The notes below the pieces were generated by a model. It was not told the DNA's origin, searched no databases, and saw only the letters and a list, made by a program, of their open reading frames with translations. Shown here piece after piece: positions 1-6,503 of a stretch of 64,000 nt of DNA. Where the stretch lies: contig CAAGAD010000005.1 in the NCBI GenBank assembly GCA_900767715.1, positions 434,001 through 498,000 on the forward strand. The letters are read 5' to 3'. Source of the DNA: Clostridia bacterium. Lineage in GTDB: Bacteria; Bacillota; Clostridia; Christensenellales; UBA1242. Positions within the stretch are counted from its first letter, which is position 1. Every line of letters starts with the position of its first letter. The position numbers were made by a program, and so were the translations under genes.

Positions 1-1
1 T

Positions 2-382
2 GGTGACGCTGTTGTTATCGGTAATGAGTTAGTTTTCGGTGTAGCGAATAGTATTATTGAGGCAACTCTAGATTCGGTTGACTTTACAATTCAGTTTACT
101 GGAACTTTTAACAGTGGGTGTATGAAAGGCTTTACAGTTACTGGCTATACACGTCAGAATGTATCGTCTAGTTATACTGGCAAAATAACTTCTAGTGGAA
201 AGATTGAAATTTCGACTATAGGTCAGCCCTTGCCTTTCAAATACAATATTGACGTGGGTGACGGTGAGTACACTGTTAATACTAGAAATTTGGCAAATGG
301 CAAGATAACCATTGAATTTAATAATGCTACTAAGCTTAATATTGAGATTATTTCTCGTTTAGATGAAGTTATTGGCGCGTAG
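2..382 (+). CDS. Partial beta-rich protein of the ssDNA element, 5' end outside the window
   Basis: The frame is open from the first bases of the window, so the internal ATG at 122 is not the real start. The 126 visible residues are polar and rich in Thr, Ser, Asn and Gly with alternating hydrophobics, as in a beta-sandwich. There is no membrane segment and no motif I recognise. It lies 17 nt before the coiled-coil/LRR gene on the same strand, so it probably belongs to the structural or attachment part of the element. A virion or host-contact protein is a guess from position only. Confidence 0.6.
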   Translation, partial: GDAVVIGNELVFGVANSIIEATLDSVDFTIQFTGTFNSGCMKGFTVTGYTRQNVSSSYTGKITSSGKIEISTIGQPLPFKYNIDVGDGEYTVNTRNLANGKITIEFNNATKLNIEIISRLDEVIGA

Positions 383-399
383 TAGTGTAAGGAGTAAAA

Positions 400-1458
400 A
401 TGAGTAAAATAAGTCGATTTTTATGGCTATTTATGGCCATATTGTATGTTGCTTTGGGTGTGTATTTTGTGATTGATTATAGGGAAATAATTAAAAATAA
501 GGTTGCCTATAAGTCACAAGCGTATATATCTTTGCAAGCAAATTATTCTATCTTGTCAGATCAGTATTCTCACTTGACAAATAGTTATGAGTCGCGTATC
601 GAAACGCTCGAAAAAACTATTGAAACGTTGAAATCTAACGCAGAAATTGAGAAGAATGAGGCTATCAACGCTCTTATTTCTGATTATGAACAGCAAATCA
701 CCGATATAAAGTCTGACTATGAGTACAAAATTCGCGATTTGAACAATTCTACGGTTGATATGGCTCGCAAGTTGATTGAGGGTGGAATTACTCAACTTAG
801 CATTCCAGAGGGTGTTACTGAGATTAGAGATTACGCTTTTAAAGGTATGTCGAGTCTAACCTCTGTTGAACTGCCTAGCACTTTGGTCAAAATTGGTAAA
901 GAAGCATTTTTTCAAACTAAAATTACATCAATCGATATTCCTCAATCAGTGTTGTATATTTTGGATGAATGCTTTGTTGGAACTAATCTAACATCAATTT
1001 ACGTTCCAAAAAACGTTCTCGTTTTTGGCGATATGTGCCTCAACAATTGTACAAGTTTGCAATCGATAACATTTGAGCCATCGAATGTTCCACTATATGG
1101 TCGTTTGAATGATGGCGCTCTCGCGTCATATCTTCGTGGGTTTGCTGGTAATTTTAAAAATTATTACGTCTGTGAACGTCCAGTAGTTAATAAAAACTAT
1201 GGTATGGGTTCTTATGGTTTTTGGAATGTTAATTCCGATTTGGGTCAAACCTCGATAGATTGCCGTCGTTATTACTATGATTTTGTCGAAGGCAACAATG
1301 CGTTCTCTGACTGCGTATTGCCTACAACTAACTCTGGTCGAACACTGATGTGGTTCGCCAGAATGGATGATTGCTTAAATAATGTCAATGCATATTTTGC
1401 GACTGACACATTGCCAAGTCTTGGCAGATATTATGCAAGATATATTGAATCTGCATAA
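400..1458 (+). CDS. Membrane-anchored coiled-coil protein with leucine-rich repeats (BspA-like)
   Basis: 352 aa; start set by AAGGAG at 390-395. Residues about 7-27 form one hydrophobic segment (FLWLFMAILYVALGVYFVI). Residues about 38-115 are a Glu/Lys-rich heptad region expected to form a coiled coil. Residues about 125-225 hold LRR_5/BspA-type repeats (IPEGVTEIRDYAFKGMSSL and following copies). The Tyr/Asn-rich C-terminal 110 residues are unassigned. The arrangement of anchor, stalk and surface-exposed LRR suggests a surface or virion-tip protein. In filamentous phages the adsorption gene lies upstream of the Zot gene, as here, but no homology to pIII is visible. It ends just before the hairpin-rich gap at 1459-1629. 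Confidence 0.7.
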   Translation: MSKISRFLWLFMAILYVALGVYFVIDYREIIKNKVAYKSQAYISLQANYSILSDQYSHLTNSYESRIETLEKTIETLKSNAEIEKNEAINALISDYEQQITDIKSDYEYKIRDLNNSTVDMARKLIEGGITQLSIPEGVTEIRDYAFKGMSSLTSVELPSTLVKIGKEAFFQTKITSIDIPQSVLYILDECFVGTNLTSIYVPKNVLVFGDMCLNNCTSLQSITFEPSNVPLYGRLNDGALASYLRGFAGNFKNYYVCERPVVNKNYGMGSYGFWNVNSDLGQTSIDCRRYYYDFVEGNNAFSDCVLPTTNSGRTLMWFARMDDCLNNVNAYFATDTLPSLGRYYARYIESA

Positions 1459-1471
1459 TAAACCTAGCGTT

Positions 1472-1540
1472 GACCGGGACTAGTTTAATAATACTACCGG
1501 TCACCAGTTGCCAGCGGGTATCGCCCCTTCTCGTTGGCAA
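1472..1540 (+). repeat. Two adjacent hairpins, the first with a CRESS-like loop TAATAATAC
   Basis: Hairpin 1 (1472-1502) pairs GACCGG with CCGGTC, then TAGT with ACTA after a 3-nt bulge, leaving TTAATAAT at the tip. Positions 1486-1494 read TAATAATAC, one base from the geminivirus nonanucleotide TAATATTAC. Hairpin 2 pairs TTGCCA (1508-1513) with TGGCAA (1535-1540). Neither is followed by a T-tract, so they are not simple terminators. The 170-nt gap has no other content. It may be a second replication or packaging site; the stronger origin is at 4589-4637. Confidence 0.55.
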
Positions 1541-1629
1541 TACCATAACTCCAATATTGTAGTGCGCAATGCAATTTTTGAGTTTAAACTATTAAAAATT
1601 TATGTTAAAAGTTAAAAGGAAAATTGATT

Positions 1630-2049
1630 ATGGAAGAATTAAATGTTGAAAAAAAGTTAAATGTAAGAGAAGATTTGAATGACATTGTTACTAGTATTGT
1701 GTTGAGAAAAATGGACACTAAGTATGGTGTTAAGACGTATTGTATTGCTAAGTTGTTTAACGGCATAACCGTTCAGTTTAATGATAAGTCAGGTTTATAC
1801 GATTATGTTGAAACACTCAAAGCTTGTGGTCTAGACGTTGAAAAGGAAGTTGTATCTCGTAAGCTTGTTGACGAGATTAAACTCGATGACGAGGGTATAC
1901 CTCAGTCTGTTTACGCTTGTGTTAAATATGTAATGAAAGATGGCACATTCTTTATCTTGTGTGCAGATAAATTTATCGACAGTAAGCGTATTAATCTTGT
2001 GTATAATCAGTACCAAGAAAGCAAAAAACAAGCCAAAAACACAAAATAA
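1630..2049 (+). CDS. Hypothetical protein of the ssDNA element, 139 aa
   Basis: AAAAGGA at 1615-1620 suits the ATG at 1630 better than the TTG at 1624. The protein is charged, mixed alpha/beta, without a signal peptide or membrane segment. It has a Lys-rich C terminus (ESKKQAKNTK), which could bind nucleic acid. The position in the element is where small ssDNA-binding proteins occur in filamentous phages, but there is no sequence support for that and I do not recognise the family. The next gene begins 13 nt downstream with its own ribosome-binding site, so the two are probably cotranscribed. Confidence 0.55.
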   Translation: MEELNVEKKLNVREDLNDIVTSIVLRKMDTKYGVKTYCIAKLFNGITVQFNDKSGLYDYVETLKACGLDVEKEVVSRKLVDEIKLDDEGIPQSVYACVKYVMKDGTFFILCADKFIDSKRINLVYNQYQESKKQAKNTK

Positions 2050-2062
2050 ATAGGAGTTTAAT

Positions 2063-2287
2063 ATGGCATATACTGCAAACGGTGTAAAGAAATACACCAT
2101 GAGAGAAAAGATTGCTTATCATAAAGAGCTAGCAAATAAGGGCGTAGATAAAAACGGCGAGGCACTAACACTCACTCAACGTGTACGTCACGCAAACTGT
2201 GCAACACGTCAAGCTAATAAATTGAATAGATTCATGAAGACTGGCGAACGTTTTGACGCTATGCGTAAAGCTCGTAAAGGTAAATAG
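2063..2287 (+). CDS. Small very basic protein, 74 aa
   Basis: Start supported by AGGAG at 2053-2057. The protein has many Lys and Arg residues (C-terminal MRKARKGK), no hydrophobic stretch and no recognised motif. The composition fits nucleic-acid binding, for example ssDNA packaging or replication, but this is inference from charge only. It lacks the signal peptide and membrane helix of a filamentous-phage major coat protein, so it should not be taken for one. It sits between the 139-aa gene and the PemK/MazF-like gene in one transcription direction. Confidence 0.55.
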   Translation: MAYTANGVKKYTMREKIAYHKELANKGVDKNGEALTLTQRVRHANCATRQANKLNRFMKTGERFDAMRKARKGK

Positions 2288-2305
2288 TATTGTTGGAGTG
2301 CTGAC

Positions 2306-2713
2306 TTGAAGAAAGAGAGATTTATCCCATGGGGTCGAACATTGACGACTAAGGATAATTATTTGCCTAGCTCAACCAAGTCGACAAAGACACGTCCGGT
2401 AGTAGTGGTAGACAACAATAAGAATGATCTTGCGGTTGTTCCGTTGTCTACTACGCCTGGAAAAAATAGGACTGAGTTGAAAGGCTATAAAAATCCAAAA
2501 ACAAATAGGCCTACATATTATAAGCATTATTTGGAGACCAAAGATAATGAAGGTCAACCAATTCGAGTGAATGATAAATTCAGAGAGAACCATAAAAATA
2601 TGGATGTATCTCGTGATCAAGTTTTAGATATACGCCAAAAGATATTGACAGATGTCCGTACTAAGCAACGTAATCGAAAAATGTTAGATGCATTTCACAG
2701 TAAAAGAAAATAA
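2306..2713 (+). CDS. PemK/MazF-like protein
   Basis: 135 aa with a TTG start preceded by TTGGAG at 2293-2298. The core RPVVVVDNNKNDLAVVPLST resembles the first strands of the PemK/MazF fold, where an Arg-Pro-val stretch is followed by a second beta pair with Pro-Leu-Ser/Thr. A basic C-terminal tail (KQRNRKMLDAFHSKRK) follows. MazF proteins are mRNA interferases normally paired with an antitoxin; none is obvious here, although the basic 74-aa gene lies just upstream. It may have a maintenance role or may have been reused in the element. Family call moderate, function uncertain. Confidence 0.5.
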   Translation: MKKERFIPWGRTLTTKDNYLPSSTKSTKTRPVVVVDNNKNDLAVVPLSTTPGKNRTELKGYKNPKTNRPTYYKHYLETKDNEGQPIRVNDKFRENHKNMDVSRDQVLDIRQKILTDVRTKQRNRKMLDAFHSKRK

Positions 2714-3104
2714 AAAAAAAGACCGTGCTAAGTGACGGTCATGCTTATAGACAAACGCTGTAAGCCTGTTTATGCAATGCATAAGTTCATTAATTGAACA
2801 ATTGCATTATACACCCCAACAAGAGTGAAAGTCAATACTTTTACTCGAAAAAGCTCAAAATTCTCAATTTTTAGCCCCCAAAAATTATTTAAATCTATTA
2901 TTTTCGGTGGAAATGTGGGCTAGTCCAATAGACTTGTCCACATTTCCAATCACTGTGGTAAAGTGTTAAAATCATAGATTTTTGCACTTTTCCATAGTGT
3001 GATCCGAAACAAAATTTACCCCAAATATTCTCAAAAATACCTATATTTTTAGGTATTTTTATATATCCAAAAACAGATATTTACAACGAAAAATAAGGCA
3101 AAAT
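2714..3104 (+). other. Non-coding region with three strong hairpins
   Basis: This 391-nt AT-rich gap has no gene. It holds (a) GACCGT/ACGGTC near 2722-2741, preceded by a run of A, so it could terminate leftward transcription. (b) A hairpin pairs TGGAAATGTGG (2908-2918) with CCACATTTCCA (2938-2948), with a further AGTC/GACT pairing inside. (c) An imperfect 15-bp dyad pairs 2951-2965 with 2985-2999. (d) AAAAATACCTA (3033-3043) pairs with TAGGTATTTTT (3050-3060), 45 nt before the Zot-like gene. In ssDNA replicons such clusters serve as complementary-strand origins or packaging signals; that role is inferred. Confidence 0.6.
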
Positions 3105-4028
3105 ATGGTTAAAACAATAGAAGAATTTATAGATGTTAAAGATCATGCTGGTAAGATATTAATCTTTGGCCTCGAAGGCTCTGGTAAAACATTACTGTTG
3201 TCTGCTATCGCTATTCAAAAAATGCTTAATTGTCAAATGGACGTTTTAGATTCGTATTCTAGAGTCGATGAACTCAACTCAATGGGATACTCATTTTCGC
3301 AAGACTATGAACATTTAGTGTTTTCTGCGTTTATAAAAATAAACTGCTCTGGAACTAACATACCAGATTTGGAGTCCTACAAGCTTAACCCATTTAAGCT
3401 CGGACTCTCAATGCCAGATTACGAGACAGATTTTTATCCTCCGGGTGCGTGGTTCTTTATTCCAGAGTGTCAGCGTGTGTTTAACTCATATATGCAAGAC
3501 TATTTGAGACCTGAGGTTTCTGCTATGTTCGAAACCAGTAGACAAGCTGGTTATTCACTCATAATGGACTGTCAGCGTCCTATGCTTATAGCGAAGAACA
3601 TCCGAGACATAACTAACCGTTTTATTAGATTGTATAAACCTTGTACTCATGAGTTGGATAAAGACGGCAATGTTTGTGGTCACAATTTGTATGTTCACGA
3701 ATTCCACTCGAACAAGGATGTAGAGGTGTGGGACTCAACTGGCGTTGAACAGAATTACGAAGAATATACTCTTCATTTAACCAAGTGTTATTTTGACAAT
3801 TACGATAGTTATTTCTTCCGTTATTTCCATTTGAAAGGACGTTCGGAGCAAGACTTTACAATCGAAAAATGGCCAGATATAACGGATATTGACGACGTTG
3901 AGTCATTGACAGATGAGGTAGGAATGACGCCACCAGAGGGATATTATAAGAAAAAAAGTGATCTGAAGAAAGGTAAAAGTGATCTGCCACCTGACACACC
4001 ACACATAACAATATATCCAGAATTTTAA
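3105..4028 (+). CDS. Zot-like P-loop ATPase (filamentous-phage assembly/packaging type)
   Basis: 307 aa. The Walker A motif GLEGSGKT lies at residues 22-29. A Walker-B-like segment, GAWFFIPECQ, is in the Zot position, with E replacing the usual second acidic pair. It is followed by SRQAGYSLIMDCQRP and NIRDITNRFIRL, which match the Zot/pI pattern of a Gln-containing sensor strand and an I(D/N)xxIR helix. Zot/pI drives virion assembly at the inner membrane in inoviruses. Unlike most of them, this protein shows no transmembrane helix; the C terminus is acidic and then Lys-rich. AAGG precedes the ATG. It is followed 21 nt later by the 112-aa gene. Confidence 0.7.
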   Translation: MVKTIEEFIDVKDHAGKILIFGLEGSGKTLLLSAIAIQKMLNCQMDVLDSYSRVDELNSMGYSFSQDYEHLVFSAFIKINCSGTNIPDLESYKLNPFKLGLSMPDYETDFYPPGAWFFIPECQRVFNSYMQDYLRPEVSAMFETSRQAGYSLIMDCQRPMLIAKNIRDITNRFIRLYKPCTHELDKDGNVCGHNLYVHEFHSNKDVEVWDSTGVEQNYEEYTLHLTKCYFDNYDSYFFRYFHLKGRSEQDFTIEKWPDITDIDDVESLTDEVGMTPPEGYYKKKSDLKKGKSDLPPDTPHITIYPEF

Positions 4029-4049
4029 CGAAAAAAGGACTATTTTTGT

Positions 4050-4388
4050 ATGAGTAAAAATAATGAAGAAGACTATACTTCGATGATAAGATTGCAATTT
4101 AAAGCCACCTTAATTGAAGATTGTACACAGTTATTTTGTGTGTTGGCAAAATCTCAAGGTTGCACACCTAAACGTTTTAGAGATATTGCCACACGCACAA
4201 TATTGAAAGATTTTAAAAAGGGCTTAAAGCAGATTAACAAGAAGATTCCGGTGTTTGTGGAAGTACCAGAGTACTCAGAATGTTCGCCAAAATCGTACTC
4301 GAAAACGACTGCTGAAGAGTCTGAGATTGTAGTGCCGGACGTTGTTAATACATCATCTCTGGCACGCAAAAGTATGGAACAAAGTTAG
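4050..4388 (+). CDS. Hypothetical 112-aa protein between the Zot-like gene and the origin
   Basis: An AAAAAAGGA-type site precedes the ATG. The N-terminal 75 residues look like a small helical domain with a basic face (RFRDIATRTILKDFKKGLKQINKK); the C-terminal 40 residues are low-complexity Ser/Thr/Glu. There are no membrane segments. It could be a regulator or DNA-binding accessory protein, but I do not recognise it. Its stop is two bases before the first iteron of the replication origin. Confidence 0.5.
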   Translation: MSKNNEEDYTSMIRLQFKATLIEDCTQLFCVLAKSQGCTPKRFRDIATRTILKDFKKGLKQINKKIPVFVEVPEYSECSPKSYSKTTAEESEIVVPDVVNTSSLARKSMEQS

Positions 4389-4390
4389 CT

Positions 4391-4446
4391 TTTAACTTCG
4401 TTCCGAACCTGTTTAACTTCGTTCCAAAACGTATTAACCTCGTTCC
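4391..4446 (+). repeat. Three replication iterons, 21-bp period
   Basis: TTTAACTTCGTTCC occurs at 4391-4404 and again at 4412-4425; a third copy with two differences (ATTAACCTCGTTCC) is at 4433-4446. The starts are exactly 21 bp apart, about two helical turns, so all three present the same DNA face. The core ACTTCGTTCC recurs as the outer part of the origin hairpin right arm (4628-4637). Iterons matching the stem base are how CRESS-DNA Rep proteins recognise their origin. Confidence 0.85.
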
Positions 4447-4452
4447 AATTTA

Positions 4453-4545
4453 TACAAACTGACATAAATGGCAGTTTGTATTGCGAGTAGCGTTACGGCA
4501 CTAATATACTAGATATGTGGGGTCGCGGTGACCCAATGTGCCACA
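4453..4545 (+). repeat. Auxiliary hairpins within the origin region
   Basis: TACAAACTG (4453-4461) pairs with CAGTTTGTA (4472-4480). Further right, GGGTC and GACCC flank a short loop near 4517-4534, followed by the palindrome CCACATGTGG near 4543-4552. None is followed by a T-tract. Such nested dyads are common in rolling-circle origins, and one may also hold the rep promoter; I could not assign a clear -35/-10 pair. Confidence 0.5.
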
Positions 4546-4588
4546 TGTGGTACATATATCGTGTCTTGCAAGTGTCATCTAAAATCTA

Positions 4589-4637
4589 GGAACGAAGTGC
4601 CCTAAAGTATAGTATTACCTTTAGGGCACTTCGTTCC
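4589..4637 (+). other. Putative rolling-circle replication origin, circovirus-type stem-loop
   Basis: GGAACGAAGTGCCCTAAAG (4589-4607) pairs perfectly with 4619-4637, giving a 19-bp stem. The 11-nt loop is TATAGTATTAC and contains TAGTATTAC (4610-4618). TAGTATTAC is the conserved nonanucleotide at the origin of circoviruses (TAATATTAC in geminiviruses), nicked between T and A at position 7/8, here between 4616 and 4617. Stem, loop, iterons and an adjacent CRESS-type rep (starting 22 nt downstream) all agree. The structure is seen directly; the function rests on known CRESS biology. Confidence 0.88.
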
Positions 4638-4658
4638 ACTACCTAATGGGAAAACAAA

Positions 4659-5825
4659 ATGGAAAATTTAGAACAATTAACTAAAGAATTTTTTATCGAC
4701 GAAGGTCACGAGTATGAGATTGTCGCCGAGCAAAACAATTCTCGATTACGTTCCTGGGTCGGCACCTGGAATAACCCAGATATGAATGACGATGAGTTTC
4801 GAACATATCTAGGCAAACTCTATGAGGATGAAGTGATTCAATATGCTGTATTCCAACGTGAGTCTGCTCCTACAACAGGTACTCAACACTATCAGTGGTT
4901 CATTTCCTTTGTCCGACCAGCATATTTTAAGAAAGTAAAGGAACTGTTTCCAAAATGTCACTTTGCGCCGATGAAATCTACTCCGGATTTGTGTCGTGCA
5001 TATTGTCGCAAGGAAGAGTCCAGGTTGTCTGGTCCGTACGAGGTTGGTGAATTCCTGGGTCAAGGCAAACGTTCAGATATTGCTCGTGCGATTGAACTAT
5101 TAAAGTCCGGAGCCAGTTTGAAAGACATTGATGAACTTTATCCGACAGTTTCTGTTACTTATGGCCATAAATTGAGCGAATATTATTATCGCCTTAAGAA
5201 TGCTCCTAAAATATCTCGATTGGAAAAATGTGCTACACAGTGGCGAAATTTAGTGATAGTTTACATCTATGGTCCGCCTCGAACCGGTAAGTCCACATCG
5301 GTAAGGTATTCGACTGCTCAAGATGAGCTATTCTGCGTAACGCAGTATGACCAAAACATGTTCGACGGATACAACGGTCAGTCTGTGCTCTTAATTGATG
5401 AGTTTTATTCCCAGATTCAACTTACTCGAATAAATCAAATACTCGAGCCGAGTCCAATGCTTTTAAACGTTAAGAATTCGCGCGTTCAGGCCGCATACGA
5501 TAAGGTTTATATAATTTCGAACTATCCGTTGAATGACTTATATTCCTCAGTTCGACCGGCACAAGACCCGTCATACAAAGCATTCTGCGCTCGAATAAAT
5601 AAGATTATTCGATTCGATGAGTATGGAAATCAACACATCGAACGAGATAGCGAGTGGGAAGACACTCCACAATCTGAACTAGATGAACATCCATTTATTC
5701 CTACCAAACGTGTGAGTAGAACCTATGAATATGATTCCTTTGGTAACCGTCGAATAATATTCGATCGTCACCCCGGTGAACAGATTGATATGCTTCCGGC
5801 AGATCCGGATGAATTACCATTTTAA
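4659..5825 (+). CDS. rep: CRESS-DNA-virus-type replication initiator (HUH endonuclease + SF3 helicase)
   Basis: 388 aa with both domains complete. Endonuclease: motif I WVGTWNNP (33-40), motif II HYQ (77-79) in the HUQ form typical of CRESS Reps, and motif III YCRKE (115-119) with the nicking Tyr and the Lys, very like circovirus YCSKE. The linker EFLGQGKRSDIARAIELLKSG also matches eukaryotic CRESS Reps. Helicase: Walker A GPPRTGKS (205-212), Walker B VLLIDEFY (243-250), motif C IISNYPL (285-291). It should nick the 4610-4618 loop and unwind the replicating strand. Plasmid and prophage relatives of CRESS Reps are known in bacteria; what stands out is the combination with a Zot-like gene. Confidence 0.92.
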   Translation: MENLEQLTKEFFIDEGHEYEIVAEQNNSRLRSWVGTWNNPDMNDDEFRTYLGKLYEDEVIQYAVFQRESAPTTGTQHYQWFISFVRPAYFKKVKELFPKCHFAPMKSTPDLCRAYCRKEESRLSGPYEVGEFLGQGKRSDIARAIELLKSGASLKDIDELYPTVSVTYGHKLSEYYYRLKNAPKISRLEKCATQWRNLVIVYIYGPPRTGKSTSVRYSTAQDELFCVTQYDQNMFDGYNGQSVLLIDEFYSQIQLTRINQILEPSPMLLNVKNSRVQAAYDKVYIISNYPLNDLYSSVRPAQDPSYKAFCARINKIIRFDEYGNQHIERDSEWEDTPQSELDEHPFIPTKRVSRTYEYDSFGNRRIIFDRHPGEQIDMLPADPDELPF

Positions 5826-5830
5826 AAAAA

Positions 5831-5859
5831 ACAAGGCCTAATGACCTTGTATTTTTTTT
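5831..5859 (+). terminator. Rho-independent terminator of rep
   Basis: ACAAGG and CCTTGT enclose an 8-nt loop and are followed by a run of eight T (5852-5859), directly after the rep stop codon. Confidence 0.85.
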
Positions 5860-5940
5860 GTAATAAACAAGCTTTAAAAAGTTGTACAGAAAGTGTACAG
5901 AATGCGCTAGATTGCCCTATTTATCTATGTTTTTTTCTGC

Positions 5941-5985
5941 CTCTGAATCCGTCATCCGCTGGTTCGAATCCAGCTACCCCAGCCA
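5941..5985 (+). other. 3' fragment of tRNA-Gln(CTG): attachment-site remnant of the element
   Basis: From the anticodon loop CTCTGAA onward the sequence reads as tRNA-Gln: anticodon 3' arm TCCGT, T-stem GCTGG/CCAGC with TTCGAAT loop, acceptor TACCCCA, G, CCA. The matching 5' half (TGGGGTA..., ACGGA) is absent, so this is not a functional gene. Tyrosine recombinases often cross over at the anticodon loop and regenerate the whole tRNA at the other junction. That implies the intact tRNA-Gln and the integrase lie to the left of the window and that the element ends here. Confidence 0.8.
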
Positions 5986-6016
5986 TATAGTGTTTTTGAA
6001 ACAGCCATTACCACAA

Positions 6017-6049
6017 TATATAGACCGAAAAAGTCTATATATTTTTTTT
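6017..6049 (+). terminator. Terminator downstream of the tRNA-Gln 3' end
   Basis: TATATAGAC (6017-6025) pairs with GTCTATATA (6033-6041), followed by eight T. It probably was the original terminator of the tRNA-Gln transcript, which supports 5986 onward being host-side sequence. Confidence 0.8.
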
Positions 6050-6200
6050 AGTCAAAAATTTTGTACAGAATTTGTACAGAATTTGTACAGAAATTTACTC
6101 TAAAATGTCCGTTTCAAAGAGAGTTATACTCTCTGCGAATAAGACAACCATAGTTATTGAAATTTGGCAAAAATCATCACCTTTTTCGCCTTATGTGCAC

Positions 6201-6230
6201 AAAAAAAGGAGTATTTGCATACTCCTTTTA
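6201..6230 (-). terminator. Terminator ending the phage head operon
   Basis: AAAAGGAGTAT (6204-6214) pairs with ATACTCCTTTT (6219-6229); read leftward it ends in a run of T. It overlaps the holin stop codon. Confidence 0.85.
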
Positions 6231-6503
6231 TTCTTTGTTTGAATCCTGCTCGGTTTCGGTTTTTGAAGCGTCCTTGTCGTCTGGTGAAATAGTTTCATCA
6301 GGCGTAGGGTTAGTGTCGTCATTTGACTTTTTTGTGGCGCTGTGGTCCTTAACTATGCCTACCACAACCAAAAGTCCAAGCACGCTACTAGAAATTTCGG
6401 TCACGAGCGCGTTGTCAATTTTCCAGCCGAAAATGGCTTGCAAAATGAGCAATATGGCGCTGACTAGGCTTACCCAAAAACCGCCATTCTTAAACTTATT
6501 CAT
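6228..6503 (-). CDS. Phage holin (r1t/phiLC3-like)
   Basis: 91 aa from the ATG at 6503 (AAGGAG five bases upstream; the GTG at 6509 is too close to it). There are two hydrophobic helices (WVSLVSAILLILQAIFGW and SSSVLGLLVVVGIV) with a short turn, then a charged, acidic tail rich in Asp, Pro and Thr. This is the small two-helix form of class II holins, which make the pore used for lysis. It is the last gene of the leftward operon. No endolysin is adjacent, so its lysis role here is uncertain. Confidence 0.7.
   Translation of the reverse strand: MNKFKNGGFWVSLVSAILLILQAIFGWKIDNALVTEISSSVLGLLVVVGIVKDHSATKKSNDDTNPTPDETISPDDKDASKTETEQDSNKE

Larger units (their letters stand above)
5883..6092 (+). 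repeat. Five TGTACAGAA repeats flanking the tRNA-Gln fragment
   Basis: TGTACAGAA occurs at 5883 and 5894 to the left of the tRNA fragment, and at 6062, 6073 and 6084 to its right, always 11 bp apart within each group. Phased direct repeats on both sides of a tRNA-derived core are the layout of arm-type integrase sites in an attP. In a normal attR only one side would carry element arms. Confidence 0.7.

Noticed and set aside
2063..2287. Major coat protein of a filamentous phage
   Set aside because: The 74-aa protein has no signal peptide and no membrane helix.
2722..2741. Rho-independent terminator of the PemK/MazF-like gene
   Set aside because: The hairpin lacks a T-tract on the + strand; the run of A before it would serve only leftward transcription.
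5882..6103. Open frame across the tRNA-Gln fragment
   Set aside because: It is formed by the TGTACAGAA repeats and the tRNA fragment; no ribosome-binding site and no plausible protein.
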